NCBI GenBank assembly: GCA_037954235.1
Contig: JBBMOA010000020.1
Location: forward strand, 10,988,177 to 11,052,176
Length of the DNA stretch: 64,000 bases
Direction of reading: 5' to 3'
Origin: Aulostomus chinensis
Taxonomy: Eukaryota > Chordata > Actinopteri > Syngnathiformes > Aulostomidae
Position 1 is the first letter of the stretch, and each line of letters begins with the position of its first letter. Below, one piece after another: positions 63,301 through 63,910 of the stretch. The notes below the pieces were generated by a model. It searched no databases. It was not told the origin of the DNA and saw nothing but the letters and a program-made list of their open reading frames with translations. The position numbers and the translations under genes were made by a program.

Positions 63301-63454
63301 CATGCTTTATGTGACAGATAAACTATCATTACTTGATGAAGTTGGTAAACAGGAAGGTGGTGTTGCGGATAATGCGTGCAGCTCGAGACTCCTCATGCTG
63401 ACAGCGCTGGAGAGTCAGCCCATCGTCCATGTGACCCTCAGAATGTAGGCAGGC
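17..63454 (-). CDS. ryr3: Ryanodine receptor 3 (partial; 50 internal coding exons, no gene ends)
   Basis: Seen: 50 exons on the minus strand, each bounded by AG and GT (one GC), whose split codons join in frame at every junction to give about 2,526 codons. Family knowledge: ryanodine receptors are homotetrameric calcium-release channels of the sarco/endoplasmic reticulum; this part is the large cytoplasmic assembly. Domain order along the window protein (local residues): N-terminal RIH solenoid 1-260, SPRY1 about 260-450, RyR repeats 1-2 about 470-680, SPRY2 about 690-870, SPRY3 about 950-1085, junctional solenoid with acidic loop and second RIH region about 1085-2130, bridging solenoid from about 2130 with RyR repeats 3-4 at about 2235-2465. 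The ryr3 call rests on paralogue-diagnostic segments such as [16 protein letters not shown] and LLGTTQFLSQASFIP and the short linker between SPRY2 and SPRY3. The first exons and the 3' half with the transmembrane pore are outside the window. Ryr1 or ryr2 is unlikely. Exons are listed as e1 (5') to e50 (3'). Confidence 0.96.
224..291 (-). CDS. ryr3: ryr3 exon e49
   Basis: 68 bp. AMATSGKTDKSPHDQEIKFF then AK. The donor GTCTTT is weak, but the phase and the family exon end (FFAK, then a Val-Leu-Leu-Pro exon) support it. Confidence 0.9.
384..499 (-). CDS. ryr3: ryr3 exon e48
   Basis: 116 bp. SSSMEKRFSYKFLKRLLKCV and DSAQEFIAHL. Donor GTGAGT. Confidence 0.96.
684..807 (-). CDS. ryr3: ryr3 exon e47
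   Basis: 124 bp. GGGTHPLLVPYDTLTAKEKY and EKAQELFKFLQISGYVVT. Its acceptor TCAAG sits immediately after a run of 26 C in the sense strand. Confidence 0.95.
813..838 (-). repeat. Homopolymer (G)26 on plus, (C)26 in the ryr3 sense strand
   Basis: Lies five bases from the e47 acceptor and takes the place of the polypyrimidine tract. Confidence 0.95.
910..985 (-). CDS. ryr3: ryr3 exon e46
   Basis: 76 bp. GMVEVVAENYHNIWAKKKKT and ELVSK. Donor GTAAGA. Confidence 0.96.
986..1471. other. Intron between e46 and e45
   Basis: Nothing recognisable. Confidence 0.8.
1472..1534 (-). CDS. ryr3: ryr3 exon e45
   Basis: 63 bp, 21 codons: GFSPAPTDLHNVTLSRELQ, start of RyR repeat 4. Confidence 0.95.
1535..2362. 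other. Intron between e45 and e44
   Basis: AT-rich unique sequence; nothing recognisable. Confidence 0.8.
2363..2506 (-). CDS. ryr3: ryr3 exon e44 (phospho-loop)
   Basis: 144 bp, phase 0. YRYPVKESLKSMLAMGWNIE, RTKEGEAM, then the loop SEKQRKISDSQ. RKIS aligns with the RyR1 Ser2843 / RyR2 Ser2808 phosphorylation-loop motif. The Ser codon is 2372-2374. Confidence 0.96.
2647..2736 (-). CDS. ryr3: ryr3 exon e43
   Basis: 90 bp, phase 0. GWKLGDSLDEKAKKHPLLKP and YKALSEK of RyR repeat 3. Confidence 0.96.
2863..2941 (-). CDS. ryr3: ryr3 exon e42
   Basis: 79 bp. ISLPEKLDYIANKYAEHSHD and KWSSEK: start of RyR repeat 3. Confidence 0.96.
2942..3504. other. Intron between e42 and e41
   Basis: Nothing recognisable. 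Confidence 0.8.
3505..3668 (-). CDS. ryr3: ryr3 exon e41
   Basis: 164 bp. CLCAIAGALPPDFVDASLGA, SVDAQGNFDPKPINTA. Ends AA before GTGAGT and joins T of e42 to make Asn. Confidence 0.97.
3669..4118. other. Intron between e41 and e40
   Basis: Purine-rich patch around 3770-3820; otherwise nothing. Confidence 0.8.
4119..4259 (-). CDS. ryr3: ryr3 exon e40
   Basis: 141 bp, phase 0. LLTNHYEQNWKYYCLPSGMG, LTKKLFWGIFDSLSQK. Confidence 0.97.
4489..4579 (-). CDS. ryr3: ryr3 exon e39
   Basis: 91 bp. HLRPSMMQQLLRRLVFDVPM and TEYYNIPLR; the Arg of HLRPS is the position of RyR1 Arg2163, a malignant-hyperthermia residue. Confidence 0.96.
4595..4628. repeat. (TA)n microsatellite
   Basis: TATATATA runs in the intron between e38 and e39, just upstream (5') of e39 in the sense direction. 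Confidence 0.9.
4629..6078. other. Rest of intron between e39 and e38
   Basis: A-rich runs at about 4910-4950 and 5103-5120. No gene or named repeat seen. Confidence 0.75.
6079..6299 (-). CDS. ryr3: ryr3 exon e38
   Basis: 221 bp. TETALAMNRYIGSAVLPLLT, STLQTIYRLSKGRSLTKAQR, SIEECLLAIC. Two AGs could serve as acceptor (CACAG or GAG three bases later); the first keeps the family length and is used. Confidence 0.96.
6660..8225 (+). mobile_element. Tc1/mariner-like transposon, decayed
   Basis: The whole stretch resembles the consensus of fish Tc1-like elements: left end GACCAGTCCAAAGTTTGAC, a central transposase frame, and a 3' part around the ATATAAAACATG and GATGCCTTCAGTGAGAA segments. The right inverted terminal repeat is degraded or cut and runs into an inverted-repeat element. 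Sits in the ryr3 intron between e37 and e38, antisense to the gene. Confidence 0.9.
7050..8080 (+). pseudogene. Tc1-like transposase pseudogene
   Basis: ATG GCA AGA ACC opens the usual MARTSQLS start but hits TAA at the ninth codon. Downstream, TVKHGGGGVMVWGGFAGDTG and IFHQDNDLKHTS are the DDE-domain hallmarks (second catalytic Asp in QDND). Several small deletions break the frame before the family stop at 8078-8080. Not functional. Confidence 0.9.
8237..8448. repeat. Imperfect inverted repeat around an AT/GA microsatellite
   Basis: Arms 8237-8284 and 8408-8448 pair (for example CACTCCACATTCTC with GAGAATGTGGAGTG) with one small deletion. The core is (CA)n, (TA)n and (GA)n. Possibly a MITE whose core became a microsatellite. 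Confidence 0.55.
8449..9116. other. Rest of intron between e38 and e37
   Basis: AT-rich; nothing recognisable after the Tc1 and inverted-repeat elements. Confidence 0.75.
9117..9286 (-). CDS. ryr3: ryr3 exon e37
   Basis: 170 bp. EEPDMSACFCPDHKAPMVLF, LDRVYGIEDQSFLLQLLEVG, FLPDLRASASLDT. Confidence 0.97.
9287..10177. other. Intron between e37 and e36
   Basis: Nothing recognisable. Confidence 0.75.
10178..10298 (-). CDS. ryr3: ryr3 exon e36 (hotspot 2)
   Basis: 121 bp. LINAGKGEALRIRAILRSLV and PTTDLVGVISIP. EALRIRAILRSLVP keeps all three Arg that correspond to RyR1 disease residues 2452, 2454 and 2458, and the Val-Pro pair corresponding to RyR1 2461-2462, once proposed as the FKBP12 contact. 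Confidence 0.97.
10299..10663. other. Intron between e36 and e35
   Basis: Nothing recognisable. Confidence 0.8.
10664..10766 (-). CDS. ryr3: ryr3 exon e35
   Basis: 103 bp. SGEEEGEVIHMGNAIMSFYS and ALIDLLGRCAPEMH. The acceptor TTTAG follows a (TG)n tract in the sense strand. Confidence 0.96.
10781..10844. repeat. (CA)n microsatellite
   Basis: Interrupted CA/CACG tract directly upstream (sense) of exon e35; acts as a pyrimidine-poor TG tract in the sense strand. Confidence 0.95.
10845..12289. other. Rest of intron between e35 and e34
   Basis: T-run near 11326-11341; otherwise nothing recognisable. Confidence 0.75.
12290..12473 (-). CDS. ryr3: ryr3 exon e34
   Basis: 184 bp. ESVEENANVVVKLLIRRPEC, FGPALRGEGGQGLLAAMKEA, KISEDPALDLP. 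Donor GTTAGT. Confidence 0.97.
13160..13320. mobile_element. MITE-like inverted-repeat element
   Basis: Arms 13160-13201 and 13279-13320 are inverted copies matching at 39 of 42 positions, around an AT-only core of 77 bp. Typical layout of a small non-autonomous DNA element; family not recognised. Confidence 0.6.
13335..13398. repeat. (TG)n microsatellite
   Basis: Long TG tract just right of the MITE-like element. Confidence 0.95.
13477..13612 (-). CDS. ryr3: ryr3 exon e33
   Basis: 136 bp. YLAGCGLQSCAMLVAKGYPD, LGWNPIEGERYLSFLRFAVF. The acceptor lies directly beside a (CA)n tract. Confidence 0.97.
13615..13655. repeat. (CA)n microsatellite beside the e33 acceptor
   Basis: CA tract begins three bases from exon e33; in the sense strand it is TG, ending TGTAG at the acceptor. 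Confidence 0.95.
13656..14902. other. Rest of intron between e33 and e32
   Basis: Nothing recognisable. Confidence 0.75.
14903..15006 (-). CDS. ryr3: ryr3 exon e32
   Basis: 104 bp. MRGSTPLDVAASSVMDNNG and LALALEEPDLEK. The Gly after DNN replaces the usual Glu. Confidence 0.96.
15007..16582. other. Intron between e32 and e31
   Basis: Open frames here (such as plus 15867-16235) have no family resemblance and look random. Confidence 0.75.
16583..16715 (-). CDS. ryr3: ryr3 exon e31
   Basis: 133 bp. EIAFPKMVASCCRFLCYFCR, ISRQNQKAMFDHLSYLLENS, SVGL. Confidence 0.97.
16853..16904. repeat. (TG)n microsatellite
   Basis: TG tract with TCTG interruptions. Confidence 0.9.
17188..17231. repeat. Near-perfect short hairpin
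   Basis: A 20-bp perfect stem (17188-17207 with 17212-17231) around a 4-nt loop TTCT, with one extra T before the outer bases. In the intron between e30 and e31. Confidence 0.75.
18048..18414 (+). mobile_element. tRNA-headed SINE, copy 1
   Basis: Head with A-box-like TGGTGCAGTAG and B box GGTTCGAGCC, followed by the body shared with the four other copies in this window (TCTGTGTGGAGTCTCC, CAGTCCAAAGACATCAAGAG, GTGTGAATGGTTGTCTGTC) and a tail ending GGATAATGG. Between e30 and e31. Confidence 0.85.
18415..19068. other. Spacer between the inverted SINE pair
   Basis: Minus-strand frames at 18343-18784 read for about 140 codons in two frames without any match I recognise. A (C)17 run sits at 18849-18865. 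Confidence 0.5.
19069..19359 (-). mobile_element. tRNA-headed SINE, copy 2 (head truncated)
   Basis: Same body as copy 1 in reverse orientation; starts in the B box region (GGGACTCGAACCC on the plus strand) and lacks the A box. Tail is ATCC repeats on the plus strand. Forms an inverted pair with copy 1. Confidence 0.85.
19809..19923 (-). CDS. ryr3: ryr3 exon e30
   Basis: 115 bp. DIMNNKVFYQHPNLMRVLGM and HETVMQVMVNVLGGDKSQ, near invariant in RyRs. Confidence 0.97.
20009..20282 (-). CDS. ryr3: ryr3 exon e29
   Basis: 274 bp. NLKELISQTITSWAQES, ELVRVMFSLLRRQYDGIGEL, LGQIRSLLSVRMGKEEEKLM. Acceptor CTCCAG closes the 16.2-kb intron. Confidence 0.97.
20283..21637. other. 3' part of the 16.2-kb ryr3 intron
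   Basis: No gene or named repeat seen. The intron as a whole (20283-36504) holds the hAT relic, the LINE relic and the XPO1 retrocopy. Confidence 0.75.
21638..24800 (-). mobile_element. hAT transposon (TTF-finger, ZMYM1-like transposase type), decayed
   Basis: A transposase relic on the minus strand plus non-coding flank. A possible terminal end CAGGGCTGGTTCTAG occurs at 21638; I could not find the matching opposite end, so the boundaries are approximate. Two diverged copies of a segment of about 110 bp (21985-22080 and 22209-22325) lie in its 3' non-coding part. Located in the 16.2-kb ryr3 intron. Confidence 0.75.
22370..24700 (-). pseudogene. hAT transposase pseudogene
   Basis: Pieces in order: TTF-type finger relic DACFCFPCLKYG (24330-24362), a DUF4371-like segment with IIRFVCNSMPEEHLIGFLDL (about 23735-23800), the catalytic-region motif GYDGASLMSQVRGGVQ (about 23570-23620), and a C-terminal dimerisation relic with SSASC, a stop, then SSFSPLSR, followed by AHEKSITNNLNWDKFVRIFA (about 22450-22600). 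The pieces fall in different frames and contain stops. Confidence 0.85.
25123..25177. repeat. (TG)n microsatellite
   Basis: TG tract between the hAT and LINE relics. Confidence 0.95.
25241..25259. repeat. Short interstitial telomere-type repeat
   Basis: GGGTTAGGGTTAGGGTTAG, three TTAGGG units, between a TG tract and the end of the LINE. Confidence 0.8.
25400..27900 (-). mobile_element. L2-like non-LTR retrotransposon (LINE), decayed
   Basis: Minus-strand fragments read as one ORF2 protein with frameshifts: endonuclease part DVDNDCPGTAFISPIDSIGF (27300-27365), connector PWYNFETRQLKQK (about 26860-26910), RT finger/palm parts, HCYADDKQLYLS with the catalytic YADD at 25909-25920, and the thumb NIAKFRHILSQKD (about 25550-25600). 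The 25400-25545 tail is the usual continuation of such fish elements. No intact frame remains. Clade assignment (L2 rather than another Jockey-like clade) is by resemblance. Confidence 0.85.
28789..28813 (-). promoter_or_regulatory. G-quadruplex motif downstream of the XPO1 retrocopy stop
   Basis: The sense strand carries four runs of five G separated by loops A, AT and TA, starting about 33 nt after the TAA. This meets the standard G4 pattern with very short loops. It would lie in the 3' UTR of the retrocopy and in the ryr3 primary transcript. Confidence 0.7.
28846..32034 (-). CDS. xpo1: Intact intronless exportin-1 (XPO1/CRM1) retrocopy nested in a ryr3 intron
   Basis: Seen: one open frame of 1,062 codons from the ATG at 32034 to TAA at 28846, colinear with XPO1 over its whole length (human 1,071 residues). 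The frame extends 11 codons further upstream but only from TTG, after an in-frame TAG, so the ATG is the likely start; A at -3 gives a fair start context. Features: LLDFSQPLD near the N terminus leading into the importin-beta N-terminal/CRIME region, RWKILPRNQ, the loop VENDHGEVVREFMKDTD, LCEQKRG with the leptomycin-reactive Cys (residue 522), QYPRFLRAHW, HTMRNVANTGLQIL, and FPHLQDSQLK near the C terminus. Family role: RanGTP-dependent nuclear export of NES proteins. Multi-exon XPO1 with no introns here means retrotransposition. Many substitutions (about 70% identity to human XPO1 by eye, not computed) without any stop suggest selection (inference). It lacks a readable poly(A) tail, so it is old. 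Same strand as ryr3. Whether it is expressed cannot be seen. Confidence 0.93.
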   Translation of the reverse strand: MFKNYPASKLLDFSQPLDMNLLENVINTMHHGTGPQQQAAQELLNNLKDHPDAWTKVDKILQSSRNTQAKYYALQILEQFVKTRWKILPRNQNEGIKKFVVQTVIEISLHPTNKEKERVCLLKLNMVLVEILKHEWPNNWPNFIGDIVRASMTGESLCENNMLILKLFSEEVFDFSSGQMTQLKAKHLKEHLRNEFPQIFRLCLFVMDNSQNAQLVYTTLETLLHLLHCILGAEYGIPDYIFESNLISYLVKFLNVPMFRNVVLRCLTEIAGVSVTNHEEKFVTLFTQTMCLLKQILPLNTDVRLAYDQAKNEEQNFIHNLSLFLCTFQKVHGQFIERRPNLREVLMEALHYMLLLSKVEETEIFKICLEYWNHLAGELYRECSVSSTATPLLHCVPPRRQLYLGVLSHVRSLMVSRMAKPKEVLVVENDHGEVVREFMKDTDAINLYKTMRETLVYLTHLDYADTQRIMTEKLQNQVNMSDWGWRNLNALCWAIGSISGAMQEDDEMNFLVIVFKGLLKLCEQKRGQDKVIVASNMMYVVGQYPRFLRAHWVLLKVVVVKLFEFMHETHDGVQDMACDTFFMVAKKCRQSFVQVQEGEAVPFIDEILRCIDTIICDLQPQQIHTFFEAVGYMIAAQEDQAVQVQLIQKYMRLPNQEWDRIMLQATKNVDILKEEMTLHQLGGILKINVRACKAIGHVFIVQLGQIYLNMLNVYKYLSETISTVIQNNGEMVTKCPLIRSMMMVKRETLKLISGWVSCSDNPQVVANKFVPPLLDAVLLDYKKNVPAARDPEVLCTMATIVNSLGDHISGQIPQIFDAVFDCTWNMINKDFEEFPEHRINFFSLLRAAILKCFHAFLCFTPTQFSIVLYSVIWAVKHTMRNVANTGLQILYTILQNVSASEAVTERFYQTYFIDILQNILSVVTDSSHTARLTMHATILAHMLEEVEKGKAIPVNNQVHVLEYIGNLLKKVFPHLQDSQLKVFLVGLFSLNKNIPAFREHLRDFLVQIKEFTGEDTSHLFLEERELTLRQAQENKRNLQMSVPGMLGPHELQGELNEDEFDF
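32101..32166 (-). promoter_or_regulatory. Candidate core promoter of the XPO1 retrocopy: TATA-like box and 4 x 13-bp tandem repeat
   Basis: In the sense (minus) direction TATATAAA lies at 32108-32101, about 70 bp before the ATG. Four perfect copies of a 13-mer (GATGACTGTCTGA on the plus strand) fill 32115-32166 just upstream. Spacing fits a start site some 35-40 nt before the ATG. Function is inferred only. Confidence 0.35.
32248..32632. repeat. Composite (TG)n - interspersed repeat - (TG)n(GAGT)n(GA)n
   Basis: A TG tract at 32250-32275, then a middle-repetitive unit (GAGGACA motifs, a GGTTAGGTTTAGGG region, TCCTCACAAAGATA) of a type common in fish, then TG, GAGT and GA tracts to 32631. Lies upstream of the XPO1 retrocopy. 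Confidence 0.7.
33340..33920. repeat. Probable interspersed repeat, duplicated
   Basis: Two related units (around 33490-33600 and 33810-33900) share TTCATGTTTGATC-like and GCCCTGnACA-like segments; the AGTGCCACCTATTGAGGA motif is typical of fish middle-repetitive DNA. Family not named. Confidence 0.4.
33921..36504. other. 5' part of the 16.2-kb ryr3 intron
   Basis: AT-rich unique-looking sequence; nothing recognisable. Confidence 0.7.
36505..36639 (-). CDS. ryr3: ryr3 exon e28
   Basis: 135 bp. IPIEDEEEEQDTS, ALLYKIKGPPQKTEEEPTE. Short acidic loop and the RyR3-type YKIKGPP. Donor GTAAGT opens the 16.2-kb intron; A plus CC of e29 gives Thr. Confidence 0.94.
36859..36961 (-). CDS. ryr3: ryr3 exon e27
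   Basis: 103 bp. INILLNFTAGEDCPCPEEIQ and FHEELRLHC. Donor GTACAG. Confidence 0.95.
36962..38475. other. Intron between e27 and e26
   Basis: T-run near 38097-38110; otherwise nothing. Confidence 0.75.
38476..38676 (-). CDS. ryr3: ryr3 exon e26
   Basis: 201 bp, phase 0. MCELLHYFCDCELKHRIEAI, NQKFRYNELMQALNMSA, KTKEFRSPPQEQ. Confidence 0.97.
38677..39008. other. Intron between e26 and e25
   Basis: Nothing recognisable. Confidence 0.8.
39009..39618 (-). CDS. ryr3: ryr3 exon e25 (large exon with acidic loop)
   Basis: 610 bp, the largest ryr3 exon here. Begins IHLETAKEARLMMNNEFIIP, carries DESKRHSLPGVG, HIRDPVGGSVEYQFVPILKL, then LLIDPNVFGE and a long Glu/Lys-rich low-complexity stretch matching the RyR divergent region 3, before KSLPESVKRQ. 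The acidic stretch is poorly conserved and probably disordered (inference). Confidence 0.97.
39619..40542. other. Intron between e25 and e24
   Basis: Nothing recognisable. Confidence 0.75.
40543..40755 (-). CDS. ryr3: ryr3 exon e24
   Basis: 213 bp. CLDILELSEHDDLRKFHYHT, ALCALGNTRVAHALCSHLDQ, LLYTIDNQYLSGML. Junctional solenoid helices. Confidence 0.97.
40797..41143 (+). mobile_element. tRNA-headed SINE, copy 3, with target-site duplication
   Basis: A box TGGTGCAGTGG, B box GGTTCGAGTCC, shared body, a run of 22 C and an (ATGG)n tail. Flanked by GAATTGGTTTCC (40797-40808) and GAATTGTTTTCC (41132-41143), a 12-bp duplication with one mismatch. Lies 41 bp upstream (5') of exon e24 in the sense direction. 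Confidence 0.88.
41308..41534 (-). CDS. ryr3: ryr3 exon e23
   Basis: 227 bp. DAMPLSSAIFKSEHKNPVPQ, VLWSRMPNTFLNVETARVSE, LEPLQMMAVHIPEENR: end of SPRY3 and start of the junctional solenoid. Confidence 0.97.
41535..42459. other. Part of intron between e23 and e22
   Basis: Nothing recognisable. Confidence 0.7.
42460..42720. repeat. Possible interspersed repeat
   Basis: GCCACCAGGTAGCGCTGTGAC and the following text resemble fish repeats that mention a gene-poor GCGCTnTGAC motif. Weak. Confidence 0.35.
42837..42923 (-). CDS. ryr3: ryr3 exon e22
   Basis: 87 bp, phase 0 both ends. VEPNTKLFPAVFVRPTSANL and FQFEFVKVK close SPRY3. Confidence 0.96.
42924..44710. other. Intron between e22 and e21
   Basis: Short spurious frames only; no named repeat. 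Confidence 0.7.
44711..44873 (-). CDS. ryr3: ryr3 exon e21
   Basis: 163 bp. SPRY3: QRSNCYMVCGADAVG, NSDMEIGCLIDLATG, FTANGKELPTTYQ. Confidence 0.96.
44874..46566. other. Intron between e21 and e20 (GC-AG)
   Basis: Bounded by GC (5') and AG (3'). Content otherwise unremarkable. Confidence 0.75.
46567..46727 (-). CDS. ryr3: ryr3 exon e20 (GC donor)
   Basis: 161 bp. Start of SPRY3: YYHSVRVFAGQDPASVWVGW, VTPDYHYY, TVTLGDERGRVHE. Ends AG followed by GCAAGA, a GC-AG splice donor; AG plus T of e21 gives the conserved Ser. Confidence 0.95.
46834..46882 (-). CDS. ryr3: ryr3 exon e19 (49-bp linker exon)
   Basis: 49 bp: one base completing Ser, then HPPKEDGTVDYGSITT. Accepted because both split codons fit (AG of e18 plus C; phase 0 into e20) and because AG and GT flank it. 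It forms the short linker before SPRY3. Confidence 0.85.
47028..47191 (-). CDS. ryr3: ryr3 exon e18
   Basis: 164 bp. TRIDGTIDSPPCLKVTHKTF, GTQNSNNDMVYCRLSMPVE, then a variable stretch that replaces the start of the long RyR1/RyR2 divergent region. Confidence 0.96.
47192..48045. other. Intron between e18 and e17
   Basis: Nothing recognisable. Confidence 0.75.
48046..48254 (-). CDS. ryr3: ryr3 exon e17
   Basis: 209 bp. End of SPRY2: SQIGRMNLGKDASTFKYYTM, CGLQEGFEPFAVNMNR, MWFSKRLPTFVNIPEDH. Confidence 0.97.
48255..48823. other. Intron between e17 and e16
   Basis: Nothing recognisable. Confidence 0.75.
48824..48998 (-). CDS. ryr3: ryr3 exon e16
   Basis: 175 bp. SPRY2: FGHPWKKGDVVGCMINMEDK, SMIFTLNGELLITNKGSEL. 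The start GRRLHAGSRYFG differs from the usual GQRWHQGSGYFG; acceptor TTGAAG. Confidence 0.95.
49145..49350 (-). CDS. ryr3: ryr3 exon e15
   Basis: 206 bp. Start of SPRY2: TIRFFRVEQTYAVKTGKWYF, GGDMRVGWARPGCRPDVELG, QAFVFDGYR. Confidence 0.97.
49461..49508. repeat. Short hairpin
   Basis: 20-bp stem (49461-49480 with 49489-49508, one mismatch) and an 8-nt loop, in the 301-bp intron between e14 and e15. Confidence 0.75.
49652..49796 (-). CDS. ryr3: ryr3 exon e14
   Basis: 145 bp. End of RyR repeat 2: RRNPRLVPYVLLDERTKKSN and VGYGYDIDPPDQE. Confidence 0.96.
49797..50626. other. Intron between e14 and e13
   Basis: Nothing recognisable. Confidence 0.75.
50627..50786 (-). CDS. ryr3: ryr3 exon e13
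   Basis: 160 bp. RyR repeat 2: YMMSNGYKPAPLDLSDVKLT, VDKLAENAHNVWAKDRIKQG, WTYGIQQ. YMMSNGYKPAPLDLSDV matches RyR3, not RyR2 (QLTSGYKPAPMDLS). Confidence 0.97.
50902..50985 (-). CDS. ryr3: ryr3 exon e12
   Basis: 84 bp. TLLALGCHVAQVNVHAEDDL, linker between RyR repeats 1 and 2. Donor GTAAGC, ends GA and joins C of e13 to make Asp. Confidence 0.95.
50986..51469. other. Intron between e12 and e11
   Basis: Nothing recognisable. Confidence 0.75.
51470..51573 (-). CDS. ryr3: ryr3 exon e11
   Basis: 104 bp. RyR repeat 1: VRDDNKRQHPCLVDFTKLPE and NYNLQMSSETL. Donor GTAAGG. Confidence 0.96.
51574..52542. other. Part of intron between e11 and e10
   Basis: Nothing recognisable before the TG tract. Confidence 0.7.
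52543..52578. repeat. (TG)n microsatellite
   Basis: TG tract in the intron between e10 and e11. Confidence 0.95.
52740..52850. repeat. Possible SINE-like tail with small palindrome
   Basis: A-rich AATAAAGAACACAAAGAAT tract followed by TCTTCGCCCTGAAGC and GCTTCGGGC, which can pair. Resembles the end of a fish interspersed repeat; family unknown. Confidence 0.4.
53150..53560. repeat. Probable interspersed repeat
   Basis: Contains GAGGTCAAAGGTCAAG, GGTCAAGGTCACAGTCAC and related phrases that recur in fish genomic repeats. No coding content. Confidence 0.5.
54013..54117 (-). CDS. ryr3: ryr3 exon e10
   Basis: 105 bp, phase 0 at both ends. Start of RyR repeat 1 (Pfam RyR family): RDKLAENIHELWGMNKIELG and WTYGK. 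Confidence 0.96.
54293..54362. repeat. (TG)n microsatellite
   Basis: Long TG tract in the intron between e9 and e10. Confidence 0.95.
54718..54960 (-). mobile_element. Possible LINE reverse-transcriptase fragment
   Basis: Minus-strand frame with TAGIPQGCVLSSLLFLFLVN, which resembles the GxPQGxVLSPLLF motif of non-LTR reverse transcriptases. Nothing further of the element is recognisable nearby. Confidence 0.45.
54961..55591. other. Part of intron between e10 and e9
   Basis: AT-rich; nothing recognisable. Confidence 0.7.
55592..55808 (-). CDS. ryr3: ryr3 exon e9
   Basis: 217 bp. End of SPRY1 and linker to RyR repeat 1: VRFLLGGRHGDFKFLPPAGY, EALLPKEKM, then the RyR3-type LLGTTQFLSQASFIP. Confidence 0.97.
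55912..56104 (-). CDS. ryr3: ryr3 exon e8
   Basis: 193 bp. SPRY1 continued: RIPRAVASINQHLLNSDDVV, FRINGQPVQGMFENFNTDG, FFPVVSFSAGV. Donor GTAAGT, ends AA. Confidence 0.97.
56105..57200. other. Intron between e8 and e7
   Basis: Nothing recognisable. Confidence 0.75.
57201..57442 (-). CDS. ryr3: ryr3 exon e7
   Basis: 242 bp. Core of SPRY1: [58 protein letters not shown]. Closer to RyR3 ([16 protein letters not shown]) than to the RyR1 or RyR2 counterparts. Confidence 0.97.
57443..58095. other. Intron between e7 and e6
   Basis: Nothing recognisable. Confidence 0.75.
58096..58229 (-). CDS. ryr3: ryr3 exon e6
   Basis: 134 bp. Encodes LDVLCSLCVCNGVAVRANQ. The Arg of AVR is the position of RyR1 Arg614, a malignant-hyperthermia residue, and is conserved here. 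End of the RIH domain and entry to SPRY1. Confidence 0.95.
58230..59523. other. Intron between e6 and e5
   Basis: Nothing recognisable. Confidence 0.75.
59524..59642 (-). CDS. ryr3: ryr3 exon e5
   Basis: 119 bp. Encodes ILEVLHCILVESPEALNII and SIISLLYKHGRNHK. The Tyr before KHGRNHK replaces an Asp found at this position in mammalian RyRs, next to the segment linked to dantrolene binding in RyR1 (residues 590-609). Confidence 0.95.
59743..59838 (-). CDS. ryr3: ryr3 exon e4
   Basis: 96 bp. Encodes ALIRGNRNNCTQFSGNLDWL and SKLERLESSSG of the RIH domain. Acceptor ATTCAG, donor GTATAA. Confidence 0.95.
60398..60768 (-). mobile_element. tRNA-headed SINE, copy 4, with perfect target-site duplication
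   Basis: Complete copy in reverse orientation with (ATCC)n tail, shared body and tRNA-like head. Flanked on both sides by ATACAGACTTCCA (60398-60410 and 60756-60768), a perfect 13-bp duplication, so it is a recent clean insertion. Between e3 and e4. Confidence 0.92.
61062..61330 (+). mobile_element. tRNA-headed SINE, copy 5 (diverged)
   Basis: Diverged member: GCAGTGCAATGG head, degraded B box, TTTCTGTGTGGAGTTTGCAT body, GTCCAGGGTGACCC tail. Inverted relative to copy 4, 0.3 kb away. Confidence 0.75.
61331..62707. other. Part of intron between e4 and e3
   Basis: TG-rich tract at about 62340-62390; otherwise nothing. Confidence 0.7.
62708..62843 (-). CDS. ryr3: ryr3 exon e3
   Basis: 136 bp. 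Encodes CIDRMNLYNSAAHFGEMAGEE and ILNLLYELL of the first RIH domain. Donor GTAAGT; the last base G joins CT of e4 to make Ala. Confidence 0.94.
63056..63236 (-). CDS. ryr3: ryr3 exon e2
   Basis: 181 bp. N-terminal solenoid helix pair; ALDRTAEGES at its start varies between paralogues, while KRQDLFKEE at its end is conserved. Donor GTGAAA, acceptor TTACAG. Confidence 0.92.
63333..63454 (-). CDS. ryr3: ryr3 exon e1
   Basis: 122 bp, enters in phase 0. Encodes EGHMDDGLTLQRCQHEES, the conserved segment before the first RIH domain; ends AA, completed by e2. Acceptor CTGCAG, donor GTAATG. Confidence 0.93.
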
Positions 63455-63639
63455 CTGCAGTATGAGACACGTTTTACTGTACAAACAGCCAACCGTGTAT
63501 GCCAAAATTAGACCAAACAAATGTCCTGTCCCCTAGTCAGATAAATAAAATTTAATATTTCAAATATATAGTGATTTTAATGCCCCACATTACTCAAAAT
63601 ATTATTTTACAATACAATCGGTGCCTGTCATAATCTAAA

Positions 63640-63910
63640 TGTTACAATGGTTACGTGTAGTGGAAATTTGTCCCAGCTTTGATGCAATTTCCTCCAGGCA
63701 TTGCTTTCATGAGATAGCAGTGACCTTGACCCTGGACAACCATCATCTTTTCAGTTCCTTCTTCAGTCCAAGATGATGTTAGGGCCAAATTTGAAGAAAA
63801 TGAAGTTCCTGTGATATCATGTTAATGAAACTGGCACGCGTCATCCAGCCATATGGACAGAGGGACACTGAAAACTAAGACCTCTGGCCCTTTGCTGCGG
63901 AGGCATAAAA
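63640..63910. repeat. Probable interspersed repeat
   Basis: CAGTGACCTTGACC, GATATCATGTTAATGAA and CTCTGGCCCTTTGCTGCGGAGGCATA phrases match a widespread fish repeat type. In the partial intron upstream (5') of e1. Confidence 0.55.

Noticed and set aside
17..63454. ryr1 or ryr2 identity
   Set aside because: The long divergent region 2 is missing, and many segments match RyR3 over RyR1/RyR2 (for example QFLSQASFIP, YKIKGPP, KTFGTQNSN).
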